DNA of 64,000 bases from Atrina japonica (GCA_030159075.1 BROG01000112.1:1-64000), one strand, 5' to 3'; counted from the first letter of the stretch, positions 50,193 through 63,912 are shown. The notes: a model not told the origin generated them from the sequence alone. Translations and numbers: made by a program.

Positions 50193-50738
50193 GAAATATT
50201 GTGAAAAGAGCATCATGATTTTCTTAGATGACAGAATTCCCACTCTTTATATTCATGCTCCGGTGTTTTTGAAAATGGACATGTCTCTTTCATTACCCAC
50301 AGTTCTATCCTTCATGTTCAACATGCACGCGACTTACAAAATTTCAATTAATTCCTGGACAACTTCAAGTTCCAGACGGAATATCCAAATACTCTTATGC
50401 TAGTATGCCGCTCGCGATGTGACCCAGAAATTATTACAAAAAACTGATTGGCAGGTTATCAAATCTGATTGGTTACAAAGAAGTATGACGAGTCTTTTTT
50501 CGGTATGTATATGATTTTTAATGTAACGATATGTAAAGTAGTTGGTACGTTTATGAACTCAAATATTTTCCTTCCAGTAAGAGTTTTATCTAACCAAACT
50601 GTCAACAAAACATTTTTATAACCGTGTTTATGAATTATATCGTTTTATTGCATAAATTTAAATGACATTTGAATCGTTGATCAAGGTTAGGAAAATTTAC
50701 CTTCAGTGTTTGAGAAATGTAAATTTTGATAAGTGTAT

Positions 50739-50740
<2 letters not shown>

Positions 50741-50786
<46 letters not shown>
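50741..50786. repeat. (GT)n microsatellite
   Basis: About 46 bases of GT. Confidence 0.95.
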
Positions 50787-50788
<2 letters not shown>

Positions 50789-51870
50789 AAACACGGCCGT
50801 AGAAGTGATCATTTTGCTGATCTTCTCATCACGGGCAAGGGTACTTATCGGCCCCAGTTTATTTTAGTTGGCCCTATAAACACTTCGCTCGAACCTACAA
50901 GAATTCTAACGTGAACTTATTTATAGGAATTACATATCAGGGTATATAAATGCACATTTTTTGTTTTGACAAGTACATTTTTTTCTTCAAAAATAGAAGC
51001 GAGTTTCCCTCAATGGATCATGGGCTCCCAAAGATTGTAAAACACATGACTTAGATTTAAAGCAAAACACGCTTTTCGTTATTGTGTTGAGAATAATAGT
51101 ATCTATCATAATGTTGCGGGAGAGACAACGAAATTTCAATCCTAGTGCCCATGTCGCTTATATCCATGAAGAGCCTGGAATACAATCCATATGTGCACAC
51201 ATAGTTGTCGGTCCTTGCACTCTCGATCAATAGTACAAGAACTGACTGTGCAAAAGATTGGGACACGCGCACGAGGATCTATAGATATTCCCTTATCCCC
51301 TCCGGCAACATGATGATGGATCCGTTTCTCAGACTTGCAATTATTTATCATGAAAAAAAAAAAATGAAAATTTGAACTTCCGGTTAAAGTTGTCATGCGC
51401 ATGTGGCTAACTGGATTTTCCAATCCTGTGCGTGAGAATATTTCCGTAGGGACCTGGATGTATTTCAGTTGTGTAAAAGGTGTTAGGTGTTATGATATTG
51501 CACGTGCAGCTATACAAAAGGTCATTTTCTTTTTGTATGTCACACGTAATGTACAGAACTGTACTGTTCTATATGTATTTTGTATATTACAAATATTTGC
51601 CAAAAATATTGAGGAAGATATAGATCTGTTTGCTTTTCCTAAGCGCCAAATTGTCCTTGCAAATAAAACCACGTGAAAGTAAACTTTTTTTCTAAAATAG
51701 GAAGTGTAAATGACCATGAAACATGTCAGATAAGTGTCTTAGGTCATTTTTCAGTCAAATGAGTTTACAAAATTTGATGTTTTATAATGCCTCAGTGCAT
51801 ACAGGTACGTAGCACCTTTATGTACCTTTATACATCGATGTGTCTTAACTAGGGTTGTAATCTTTAGATC

Positions 51871-52170
51871 CGCTTGCGGCTGTCTAGTGGTGGAGCGTTC
51901 GACTTGCAAACGGACGGTTCTGGGTTCGAGTTCCGGCACCGGGTCATACTAAATACATTTGTACTTAAAAGTGTTCCTTCGCCAAGTACTCGTGATATGA
52001 AGTGAAAGCTATGGGTTTTCCGGCTGAGGCTTAAAACCGAGGCTACGTGTCACGGTAGGTGTGACACGTTAAAGAACTCTCGCTGCAATGACGTCAAGTC
52101 AAAGTTCAAGTCAAAATTTGTTGCACTTCATCTTCATATAAGTGAAAATTTTTTTGGTGGGATGTAAAAT
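51871..52170 (+). mobile_element. tRNA-derived SINE sharing the central domain of the SINE at 26923
   Basis: Head CGGCTGTCTAGTGGTGGAGC with B box GGGTTCGAGTTCC at 51922. The anticodon-like loop CTTGCAA would suit tRNA-Ala. The central domain at 52046-52086 (GTGTCACGGTAGG, ACACGTTAAAGAAC) matches 27036-27077. The tail GGTGGGATGTAAAATAAAA corresponds to GTGGGACGTTAAAC of the other. No clear target duplication. Confidence 0.8.
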
Positions 52171-52710
52171 AAAAATTAAAACAAAATAGAAAACAATTTT
52201 TAGATTAATATAAATCAGTATTATAATATTTTTTCGTCTGCAAAAAGAAACATTTAATGAATGGAAAAAAATACAAAATCCTGTAACTTTAACCACTTTA
52301 ACCTAACAGGCGTGGGTTCGAGTCCCAACCTGAAACTAAATTAATATTTTCAGTGTAGTTGCTGGAGTCCGATTGTTTCTCATGAGTACACGGGAACCGG
52401 TTTGCATTCTTCCGCCAATGAATGTTGAATATGACATAATTTCTGCATTTTAAATACAAATCTAATTTGTTCAGAATTACTATCTAAACGTTTAACAGTC
52501 TATATACACGGTGAAATAATGAAGTCGACGGCTTGTTGTTATCGCCTGTAACACGCGCATTAGTTAAACATGATTAATAAATTATTCATATATTCATAAA
52601 AAGTCGTTCACGTATATAACGCATGTATCTGGTGGGGTACCATGATATTAAAACTATGTCATGCATGGATCAAGGATTTTTAGGGTGGATGTCGAATTTT
52701 CTAGGACAAG

Positions 52711-52932
52711 TACAGTGGGACCTGGCTATTAAGGCCGTCTAACAGGCCGACTCAAAGTGGTCTGATTAGCGAGGTGATCTCTCGAGTGTGGCTCTGGTCT
52801 TATTAATCGTATTTACATATATATATCGAGAAATACGGTTTTGAATTCGATATGGTGTCTTCAGTGAAGTCCTCTTTATGGGTATCGTCTTGTTGATTAG
52901 ACATGTGTTCTTAATAGCGAGGTCCCATTGTA
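52711..52932. mobile_element. 222-bp MITE with TACAGTGGGACC ends
   Basis: TACAGTGGGACCTGGCTATT at left and AATAGCGAGGTCCCATTGTA at right, a terminal inverted repeat of about 22 bases with TA edges, so Tc1/mariner-like. Inner block GGTCTGATTAGCGAGG is shared with 53257. Confidence 0.75.
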
Positions 52933-53256
52933 CAAACTTCAAAGTGGATATCATATGCATTAAACTATTTCTCTAGCACAGTTTTACTTCCATCCACTAC
53001 TTATAGGGTAAAATATATCAGGTCTTTCTTTCATTGTAAGAGCATGGTGGAAAAGGATAGGAATATCATGGAATTTGAAGTCCAAAGCATATTCATATTC
53101 CCGTAAAATTGTAATTCTTCTGAAGAATAACTTACTTAGTACACGAAGACTTAATCCTTTATCAATGTTTACCTGTATTTTATAATGTTTACCACCTTTT
53201 GACTAGGTTTAAACTGGAATATGCAGTTGGATTAGTATTTGTAATAACTAAATATA

Positions 53257-53459
53257 TAAAGTAGAACCTAGCTATTTCGACCGCCTAACAGACTGACTCA
53301 AAATGGTCTGATTAGTGAGGTGGTCTCTCAAGCGAGGGTTTGGCTTTATAGATTTTTAATACATGTATTTATTAAAATATTTCCAAGAAACTTGCTACAG
53401 CTTTAAATACGAGTTGATCGCTTAAGTGAGTTGTTCTATAGATCGAGGTTCCACTATAC
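53257..53459. mobile_element. 203-bp MITE, same family as 52711
   Basis: AGTAGAACCTAGCTATTTCG at left and ATAGATCGAGGTTCCACTATA at right. Shares GACTCAAAATGGTCTGATTA with the previous copy. Confidence 0.7.
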
Positions 53460-53713
53460 AATTCACACTTCACACGCCTCTCACTTTGTTTTAATTACCT
53501 TTTTTTATCTTCCTGTTGTTAAACATATGTACAAAAATACTTAATGATTCTGACATGCTCATTAATAGTTAAAATATGCAAATTGCGACAATGTGCCAGT
53601 TCTACGTCGTCAACAGCTTGTAACTGGTTTCTAAAAATAATTTGATTCATAAAGTTAAGGGTAATTAGTTTTTAGCATGTGTTTATAAATACATTATAAC
53701 TTTATTAATTCAG

Positions 53714-53891
53714 AACCAGATATCGACGACAGTCCTGCTTTTACCGATGATGAGAGTGTGATGGATGATGATGAGAAAACCGGAAATTCAGAACTCTCCC
53801 AGGACGGAACCGGAAATCAACAACCTCAGAAAAAGACAGTCGCTCAAATTATGCGCGATAAAAAGAAACAAACTGCTCTTACTCTACAGTG
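53714..53891 (+). CDS. rfx6: rfx6 coding exon 2 (acidic linker and lead-in to RFX DNA-binding domain)
   Basis: The acceptor is TTAATTCAG at 53705-53713 and the donor is GTAAGT at 53892. Read in phase with exon 1 it gives 58 complete codons plus TG of a Trp codon. The first part is acidic (EPDIDDSPAFTDDESVMDDDE). The end, KKTVAQIMRDKKKQTALTLQ, is nearly the same as the segment just before the RFX DNA-binding domain of vertebrate RFX6 ([20 protein letters not shown], from memory) and unlike RFX1-3 or RFX4. Phase compatibility with exon 1, consensus splice sites and clean coding composition support it as real. Missing downstream are the rest of the winged-helix domain and the dimerisation region, which must lie beyond 64000. 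A hAT-like MITE begins 17 bases after the donor dinucleotide. Confidence 0.85.
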
Positions 53892-53910
53892 GTAAGTAAG
53901 ATATACATTT

Positions 53911-54287
53911 CATGGGCATAGGACAGGGGGGCAGCGGGGGCATGTTTTGAAACTTTTGAAACTGGGGGGGGGGGGCACAAGTATGTTTGTGCCCCCACTT
54001 TTTGACGTAATTTCTTTTATCACACAACCACAACCACAAGCAACATGCTGTTCACCGCAATCTGGAGACAGTCCATGCCATAACTCACACAGTGCACTTC
54101 TTGCTTTTTGTGAAGGCTACCAAAGAGTGCGCCCAATAGGACACTATTTGATTCACCTTCACTTATTTAGTGTGTGCATAATGACGTGCCTGTTTGGATG
54201 CATGTACCGTGTCGTCGTCGCTTTTAATCCATTCGATATTTTGAACGGTTGTGCACCCCCACTTTTCTGGACCCAGCTACGCCACTG
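53911..54287. mobile_element. 377-bp hAT-like MITE next to exon 2
   Basis: Left end CATGGGCATAGG, right end CTACGCCACTG. The interior has G-rich and C-rich arms (GGGGGGCAC, GTGCCCCCACTTTTTGACG). The five bases CATTT flank both sides (53906-53910, 54288-54292). The 145-codon frame at 53947 lies mostly inside and is not a gene. Confidence 0.65.
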
Positions 54288-54687
54288 CATTTATTTAAGA
54301 TTGCCTCTTTCATTTCATTCTTTGATATTTGTTTATTTTTTACAAATGATTACTATTTGCTCAAAGTTTTCTTCTTTCATTTGATCATCCTATTTTAGCT
54401 GTATTACATTGATTTAAATCAGTTTATATCTGGGTTTTTTTAATGATGCAAAGCATCCATTTATCACAATTTCACTCTTTTGAGTTAGTGCGTTTGAATA
54501 TGTATGCGATGGTCTTATAATAACATCCAAAGGTCATTCGCTGAAGAAAATGACCCCTTATTTCAGTATTTGAAATTTTCAAACAAGTGACGAAAGGTGT
54601 TCCTTCGACGAATTTTATAAAATTTCATTTTTATTTTTTGCTAACTTAAAATATTTCTATCAATTGGAAAATATCACCCTTGCTAAT

Positions 54688-54780
54688 ACCATGTACCCAC
54701 TTTTTGATTTACCAGGAGTTTTACCAAAAAGTGCACTTTTTGGTAAAACCCCTGGTAAATCAAAAAGTGGGAACATGATA
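54688..54780. mobile_element. family G foldback element copy 3 (best copy)
   Basis: A 93-base near-perfect palindrome centred on GTGCAC at 54731-54736. Arms contain CCCACTTTTTGATTTACCAG and CTGGTAAATCAAAAAGTGGG. Ends in ACATGATA. Confidence 0.8.
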
Positions 54781-57700
54781 CTAATAATTACATCCCCTTA
54801 TTAAGTCACATGGGCTTAAAAAAGCAATTCTGTCTAAGATGTTTTATGAGTTCCATATATAAAACGTTATATAAAAATTAATGTGTAACAATGTCGATTC
54901 CTGTAACAGAAGTTTTTGGTATCAGTCCCGCACTGATTAAAGTGACGTAGCGGGGTGGGGTGGGTGGGTTTTATCTGCATCCGTCTGTCAGTTCTGTTGT
55001 CAGTCCGTCCGGTTATGGTTTTGGTTAAATTTCTGGTTAAAGTTTTGTAATCGCTCACTGTTCAATTAGTTTTGGTTTCACAGGCAAGGTGACATGTATT
55101 GATTCATACATGCTTTCAGTATACATGTACTTGTTTGTATTCCATGCATTAGGTCGATGCATTCAAGTTCAACTCATCAAGTAACAATCCGAGAAAAAAG
55201 TTTAAGCAAAAATAAAAATTTGACCCTACCTATATGATTTGTGAAAAAGACTTTTTTGAAGTCGTAAAATACATTAAATTTTACAATTCCATATGGCCGT
55301 TTATATCAGCTAGAACAAATAGTACCGGAACATTTTTTATCATCATTGATACAAGCGGCTTTGACATGTTCTCGATGGGGGAGCAATGCTTCGTCAAGTT
55401 TTATTCTTTACACAATACGAGTTGTTATCATTTATCAAATCAATAAAAATGAGTGTACATATTTTCAAATATTAAATAAAACACCAAATACAGACAGCGG
55501 GGAAAACACAACAATGAATAATCGCGCCGTTTGTAAGTGTAACACGAGTGTAACCTTATACAAGGCGCATGCTATTTCCGATCTTGGTTCGTGCACATGG
55601 TCGACAAAAAATTCATTCTTGTTGCTTGTTTTTATCTTGATCAGAGTATACTGTCAAGTGCTGTTTTCATCGAATAAAGAATATATTTCAACACAAATAA
55701 TGATAATTTGAGGAGAAAATTGAGGCATGTGTCACTTTTTATCAAAGAAACAGCGGAATAATATACAAACTCCGCTCTTAAAAATAATTCTTAAGGAAAC
55801 AAATCCATTGTGAAACTAAGTTATTGCTTTTCAACCATTTATTGCAGAAATGTTAGATTTGAAGTATTATATTAATTACCTCTCAATGTCATAAAATGTC
55901 AATTTTTCAATTCGATCCATTTCGAAAGTGAATGTTTTTCCTGTCGCGTGCGAAATCGGAGTCTTGGTATGTTATTCGGCGCTCGATTATTTCAAATTGA
56001 TACAACCAACACGATTTCTGTTTACTTTCACTATGTTCTAATTTTTGAAGTGATAGATTTTTTCCCCAACGACAGATTACCTTAGTAAGTCCAAAACACA
56101 GCTTGCAAAATATGTAAAGATATGAAATAAATACATGCATTGATATTCATAGTTTATTACCCCTACAACTATTTGCTGTCTAGGCTTAACGTAATTTACA
56201 TATGAACCTAAAATATCACCGCAGTAGACGACACCATGCCAATGAAATCGCGTTCGAATGGGCATGTTGCCCTGGTGTACTGCAATGTTCAAACTTGGGT
56301 ACAAGGCTGTGGTATTGCATTGCATTAAATATTTGACACGTCAAATTTCATCAATCACAGTAAGGGTTTATTTGTTTTGCACGACGAAAACTCCAACTGT
56401 TTAAAATTCTGACATGATTTTGAAGGCTTATTAGGACCAACATTAGTCTACCGAAATTAGACGAGCTGGAAAGGTCATAATATTTTAGATGTGCTAAATA
56501 AATGGGTTCTTGAACGACTGTGTTTGAATTGTTAAGACAGTTTTGGTAGGTAAGATAACATCAGGCCTAGAGCATCCACGAACAGTTACTATGGGCTCGA
56601 AGTCTGTTTTTATTTTAAATCGACCGCCATTACCTCTTCCCTGATTGTTTCACTCTTGGTCTTTCAAATTCAATGATTAGACTTTAGTTCGGGCATCTGA
56701 TTTCGTTTCTTTTTGCACTAGAAATCCAAATTCATTTCTCATTATAATTCATTACCAGCAATGCTACAACAGACGTTTTTTTCAAGTATGGATGAAATAA
56801 TAGACACTTTAATACGACACAATTTCATTTTCCGTATTACCAATGTATGCTATTGATATGCATTCAGAATTGTCACAAAACATTTTCGAATTTTCATATC
56901 AACATAATTCATAAATCTTTAATTTGAAATGTATGCGAGTAAAATTTTGTCAAATATGTACACGTATCTTTTTGTGGATAAACAAACAATAAAAATATGG
57001 GGGAAATGGGAACTATTTATATAAAAATTATGTAATTTCAATTATTTCGGTAAATAAGGGAGGGGTTAAATTTCTTCTTACACTAATGGTCGTCCCCCCG
57101 CCTGAATGGCGTATTTTATATAGTATCAATATTCAAGTGGCAGATTGTTTCGACACATATTGCTTTCTGGTTCGTGCAACTCTTCGGTCCAATATATTAT
57201 TTGACCCGAGAAGGTATAACTCTTGAAGTATTGCAGAATTTTCGGTTAGTGTCACACATTGATATAAGCGGATTTGTCGACAATCACTCTGCTGTCATTT
57301 AACAATGGGTGAGATAATATATTGATTAATATAAGTATACTTCGTCAGTGCCCCGTGAAGGTACCAACAACATACATGTCAGGCAAGTGTAGACAAAACG
57401 CAAGTCGCACTTGTGTAAATATTTTTTTCTTGCATACTATTACACGTTCCCGAAATATGCTTCCGCAACGGAGTATAGCTCCACATGTTTTCTACACGTA
57501 TTTATTCTCACAGTAGGATTTTGTCAAAATACTTTAAGATTAACCATTTATCATTTTAAAAAGTTGAAACATCGGTATAAAAGGGGGTCACGTAACAATG
57601 TCGTATAACCTCTTGTGTTTTGCAATGTTTTTGAGAGGCATATCTCCGTAGGGTTTCGTCCAATCCAAGTCGTGCTCGTACATGCTTGCATAAAACAATG

Positions 57701-57865
57701 TGCACCTGATATAGGTTTTATTAAATTATTTTTTAAGACCCATGATCAAACAGAACAGATGCTTTAAAAAGATATCGAGATCACATTTTTCATAAATATT
57801 TTATCTATTTAATATAAAGACACCGTCACTTGGAGAATTACATATTGATGTGTACATCAGCACAG

Positions 57866-58361
57866 GTTTCAAAGTCACCGGAATTTACTCAGTGCTCGAG
57901 ATCAACAAACTACCTATGATTTTGAGATAAAGTACACAGAATTAATGCTGAAACTTGTTATATTTTTAGCATTTATTCAATATTGCATACACTTGTATAT
58001 GAGGATGTAAATTATTGCTAATTTGGAGAAAACAAAAAGTATTTTGAGTACAGTCGCACTCATATTTTGATGACAGGACTATCAGGTTCCCACGTTTTGG
58101 TACCCCCGCCCCAACTGGGCTGGTAAACAAAAATTGGGAACCTGATAGTACTGAAGGTATTTTTCATTTCTGTTGAGAAAATCATAAAACTGAGCAAACG
58201 TGGTTTTTTATGTGAATAAAAAGAGGTAATGTAATAATGCAATTCCTATTCAGTCACACTTTTGAAGTTTTACAAACATCTGTACATGTATTATCGAAAT
58301 GATAAATAAAATCAAAGTTGAGCTGGAGTATTTTGGAGTGAATTTGGTGACTCCGAATCCG
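57866..58361. mobile_element. family B MITE copy 4, diverged, with nested family G element
   Basis: CAAAGTCACCGGAATTTACT at left and GTGAATTTGGTGACTCCGAA at right. The inner GTTGAGCTGGAGTA arm is retained. 58079-58149 is a family G foldback (copy 4: CTATCAGGTTCCCACGTTTT and its inverse TTGGGAACCTGATAG). Confidence 0.6.
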
Positions 58362-59128
58362 TGTAATCTGACTTCATCGTACTTAAATTTGCTAATAGTT
58401 CATAGCCCAGGTATATATATGCCAATGGAGACATCTATTTTATTATGAAAATTTTCATTTTATTTTTCTGTGGCTATATAGCGAAAGACAAAACACCGGA
58501 AAACAGCAATGACCCTAATGATTGTCTTTTAAACTTAAAAAGTCGAATCATTTGAAAAAAAATAACTCAATGGCGGTTTGATTACCATACATACGTATAT
58601 CCAAGTTGAAATCTCTTTTGAAAATGCAGTAGAATTACGGATATAGAATATAATGATTTACTCGTCTGCTTAATGTGCATGCAGTTTGGCGCCAGCGTGT
58701 CAAATGACAGGTCATAGGGATTCGTCTCCCTTTCCAAACTGGCATCAATTTTGACCGTACCACAAATATGATCGAGTTTGATTTATAGAAGTAAAACTGA
58801 CAATAAACCTTTTATAGTTTCGTAGTCTGTGTGTACACAACAGTTACGCCACGATCTTGGTGAGTCATCGCTCGATTATTTTTATTCTATCTTATCTGCC
58901 CTAAATAATTTTTTAAACGGACCAATATGGAACGGTGCAGAAACTCTCCGTTTTATATATACATGTAATTCTTATTACATTTATATACAAATGATCTATT
59001 ATATAATAGTGAGGTGTTTGAGTGGTTAATTACATTAATGGTTTGTTAATTACTAATTAGAACGGTTACCTAACCGGGCGCGGGTCAATATATATTAAAA
59101 ATTAACATTTTTGAAAAAGTAATTAGGA

Positions 59129-59197
59129 TATCATGCTTATATTTTTTTTATTTACCAGGGGTTATAGTAAAAATTAAAAACATTATTATGGTATCAG
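59129..59197. mobile_element. family G foldback element copy 5, decayed
   Basis: GATATCATGCTTATA, then ATTTACCAGGGGTTATAGTA and TATGGTATCA. Confidence 0.45.
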
Positions 59198-60647
59198 GAG
59201 AATCCAAATGCGAAAAACAAACAAACAAACAAAACATTAAAACTAATTTTTCCATTCCATAAACCAGCATAACAGCAACCAAACATGAATGCAAATATTA
59301 TATTTGACGCAAGAAGGGACATTTGACCAACTGACCTGCATTATATTAGCCAGTGAAAAATATCAGGAAAAGAAGCTGTAAACCTGAAGGTCTAATATCA
59401 ATCGCTTACACAGAGTTGTCGGTCCTTGCACTCTCTTCCTCTCTCTCTCAACCGGAAACGGAAGTGATATTTTCTCAATTACGACAAATGTTAAACGATA
59501 TACTTATAATTCTATCATTAAAAGTGTTTTTGCAAGACAGTGCCATCCAATTGTATTACATTATCATTTTTTCGATCCTATTTCTATAGGATTTGAAAAG
59601 GAGGTCCATCATTCAGTACAATGCCAAAAAAAAAAAAAAATCTCAAATTAAGGACGCACGGGGGTGAAAAGGTGGTTATAACACCTACGATCATGGATGA
59701 TTTTTACCTTAAACTTGTAGTTTTGTTCAAATTATCAAATCAATTAAATGACCATTTATATTGATTTCAGCGGGAAAACAAAAATTGACCCTGCATGCGA
59801 CAGTCTGTGAAGAAACACCTTAACTCATCAACACCTGTGGCCACATTTAGACTCCCTCAAATCTATAAATAGTACGGTCTACTGTCATAATTCAGGTATA
59901 AACAAGTTAATATTGCAGGTAAAATTATTATAAAGGTTTTATATTAAATCATACACTCTTGAATTCTGACAGTGGATTTTACTATTTTTTTGAAATGGGT
60001 GAGTCCAAATGTTGTTACGGGGGTTGATGAGTTAAAGGTCCAAAATATCAAAATTTGCACTACTCAACCTGACAACATTATTATGCGGAAATTAACGATT
60101 TTTTTCAACAAGAAAAGACAACTCTTGACATTTTTTTCAGACATGTTGAAATGACTTGAACCGATGCTATTGTAATAAATTTCGATCCACAGAGTGTCTT
60201 TTCACGAGATTACGAATTCATTCAACTTTTTTTTATTTAAGTATAATTTATACCCCTTTAATCACACAGTCATGCAAAAGCCTGCGGATGTTTAACGACG
60301 GAAAGATAACCGCGCATTTAGGAACTATACACAGTTTGAAAGCGGAAAGATCCTGGTATCTTTAACAAACTTCTAAAGCGTACAAAAAACATTTTTTTCT
60401 GAGAAATAATCTAAATAGGTACATCGTACTATGGCAATAAATTCCACGTAGGCGTATTCATCTATATGATGACTACCAACACAATTAACACTCACAGCCG
60501 GGCAGTTTACAGCAAATGGGTCGGGCCCTTTTCTGCATAGTCACTTATGATGAGTGGGCCTACATTTACTAGTATGCGTTTTACAAGTAGACCTGGAATA
60601 CCCTTGCAATTGTAAACACAAAATGCACATGTTCTTTCCTAGGGATT

Positions 60648-60813
<166 letters not shown>

Positions 60814-61684
60814 CCTTTACAATCACAGGTTGTGTGTCAATTTTTTTGACGACCTAGAAATAAGTGTAGAAAATATGGGCGTTTGTGGTTTTCATCTCCC
60901 TATCAAGTTATCAACGCCACGATAACACCCCACCAAGAAGGATTTCTTGGGATGAATAAAATTTCATAACGGAATTGTTTTTGATGATTTTACTGATAAT
61001 AATTCGATATGGGTATTTTGATATCGTTTACCTGGTGTCTTACGATCTTCAGTAAAACCTATTAGACTTTGAACCTAATGGAAAATATATTTTCGGTTTT
61101 TTTTAACTCATAAATGGATACAGTAATTTATTGGTTTCGTTTATATGGACAACGGCTGGTGGCAGAAGTTACGTATTTTGGATTTTTCTTTTTCAAATAT
61201 AACTGATGAACTTCAAGTGCACCAGTTATTACGGGTAATATATATTTTTTGTATTTTCCGTATCAAACATTCGCTGGTTTTAAAATCATATTGTCATTCA
61301 GTTTATTTACATATACGCTGCGATGACGTAAATAATGATAAAACGAATTTGTAATAATAAAAAAAGGTAGATAAAAACTCGGGAGAAGTGATTAATAAAA
61401 TCTTTTGAACCTCTCTGAAAGTTAAAAATGAAAATAAAAATGGGACTTATTTGTATTGTGAAAGTCAAGGATTCTAGTTCTACGAATATGGATAATTGTA
61501 TTAAAATTTATTTACAGGAATGATCTGAAACGAAAATTGATAAAAAATACTTTGAACATCTAGAGATGCACAATTTCATATAGTATTACATGTACTAGTA
61601 TGTTATTTTCGTTTCCAAATACAATGCACATGTATATCGTAGAAGGATATTCAACTATAGGATAATATTGTATAGCCTGGGCAT

Positions 61685-61884
61685 TTTCGCCCCGGGTTAT
61701 TTTTGCCATTGTAGCCGGAAAGAAAACATATTCACCAAGTCTTAAATTCGCGACTTAATCTCCGTAGTATCATGGGTGTCATAATGGTTTTATACTTCAT
61801 TTAGCATGAAAATTTTGTCTTCATTTTAAATTCGCCCTCTCATTTAAGGCCGAAAATGACGAAAATTAAACGGGAGCGAAAACT
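61685..61884 (+). mobile_element. family H foldback element copy 2
   Basis: TTTCGCCCCGGG at left; AATTCGCCCTCTCATTTAAG, GACGAAAATTAAACGGGAGC and GAAAAC at right. Matches 28746-28890 in its right half. Confidence 0.55.
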
Positions 61885-62454
61885 TCAAGACATACAATAC
61901 CAGAAAACCATTGGTGATTAAAGATATTAATAACATTTTCAAAAGTTCCAATATTTTAAAATTTTGTCCTAAGACATATGTGTAAATTAAACAATGGGAT
62001 ACAATTTTGCTGTGGTTCTAAATGCTTGCATCAACTTTTGAAACCTCGACAAAAAAAAAGACCATGACACTACAATACAACTTAAATATCATGTGCAATG
62101 CATTTTGTTTCCAAAATTCTTGATTTCATAATTTTTAAAAAAAAAAAATTTTTTTCGGTATCTGTCAATTTTTCTGATCATATATAATTATCTGTTTATT
62201 TCCTTATAATTATCATTTTCTTGTTTTTGCAAAATTGGGCTAGTAAATGCACATATAATTTTCTTGTAGTCTAGAAGAAAATAAATTTAAAAAAATGAAT
62301 AAACATTTATTTAAACAAATAACAGAAATAAATGAAGTCTTTAGGTATCATGATTATTTTCTGTGAAATTTAAATATAAGATGCAATATCGGTCGTGGTA
62401 AGTTATCAATTTCTTAGTTTGATTGGCACTTCGAAGATCAATTTCAGCTTGGTC

Positions 62455-62935
62455 TTCAATTGTACTGTGTAAGTTCGATTTTACAAGCACTGCAAAGACG
62501 TGTAAAATGATGCAGTTTCCTTTTACCTGTTCATTCGTTTTACCTCTGCATGGCAGTTCTTTTGGTTTACTCAGTATCGTTATTATAAAATCATGGATCC
62601 GCCCTGTCTCTTTTCAACCCTACTGTGTAAGTTCTAATTTTTATAACCACTACAATGGCGGGTAAAATGATTCCGTTCCCTTTTTACTTGTTGTTGATAC
62701 TTTGCTTGGATGATAGTTCTTATCCATTACTCAGTATATTTACTATAAATCATGGATCCACCCCTGTTTTTTCAACTATATTATGTAAGTTCTATTTCAT
62801 AACCATTATAATGGCGGGGAAACGATTCTGTTTCCTTTACCTGTTTGTACTTTGCATGACAATTCTTGTCCTTTACTCGGTGTCGTTAATTGTTAATCAT
62901 GGATCCGCCCCTATATTTACACCCACAATTTGTGT
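62455..62935. repeat. 155-bp tandem repeat, three units
   Basis: Each unit carries CTGTGTAAGTTC, a TAACCACTACAATGGCGGG block, TTTCCTTTTACCTG and AATCATGGATCCGCCC. Units start near 62460, 62620 and 62775 and differ by about 15-25 percent by eye. The 80- and 109-codon frames over it read the same repeated peptide and are not convincing genes. Confidence 0.8.
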
Positions 62936-63912
62936 TGTTATTATTGTATTAATTGATCAAGTCACCGAGTATCCACTCCTGTGACCGTCCGTGAGAAATT
63001 TACATTGATTGTCCAGCTATGACAGGAATGGTAATTTATTACATAGGATTTGTCCTTTCGGACCATTCTAATACGAAGATCAGGTTTAGGTGAAGTCATG
63101 TGAATTCTACACTTTAAATGTGCCAAACCCTGTCACTCCCACACTAGTATAAAACTCTAGTATTAGCGCACGTTGACGATAGTAAACTCCAGAATATTAC
63201 TTCTTCGCGCACACGTAAACATACACACACAAGTGTTGCCTTTCTCGTTGTTCTTATCGGAGTGTAGCGAAACTCTTCATGAGATCATTGAAAGTTTCAT
63301 TCTAATTAATCAAAAACAATATTTGAATTCCCAAAGTCAATAAAGATAGCGCCTTTTTATTGAAATATTGGACAATGAGAACTGGTTATTGGTATGCCAG
63401 GAGATTAATCCGGTCAATAACGACTCGTAGTCAAATATTGCATTTGCGGTCCGTTTCCTATTTTATACAGAGACAAATGGCGGTGATGTAAAATATGAAC
63501 ATCCTTTCCATTTAATTTCGAGTGACTTTATGTCAGATAATTAAACAATAAATCTAAAGATTAGATATATTTAATTCGCACTTCATATGGGAAAATATGA
63601 TCTGTTAGATACATTTTAATGATAAAAATTGTTTAAACAATTCAAGAAAATGTTCCTACTTCCGAAATAATAATATGTCGGTTAAAACATGTTTGTAATG
63701 TCTACGTGAAATTATACTGGATGTGTTTCTGAGTACTTAATCTGCCACTGTTTTGAATATATTGGGATTACCACTTGATTACCTTATTTTTTAATGATAT
63801 CATCATCGTTGTTGTCAAAACAATAAATACGACAGGAACTTCCAAGTTCTGGGATTTTTTTTTCGTGTAGCGGTATTATAGGTAGGAGGACAAACAATTC
63901 TTTGTATTTTGT
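62936..63912. other. non-coding stretch
   Basis: No gene or repeat recognised. Confidence 0.4.

Noticed and set aside
53947..54384. 145-codon gene next to rfx6 exon 2
   Set aside because: It lies mostly in a hAT-like MITE and has no protein domain.
62423..62984. Small secreted or membrane protein genes
   Set aside because: The hydrophobic frames read successive copies of a 155-bp tandem repeat. No splice or homology support.
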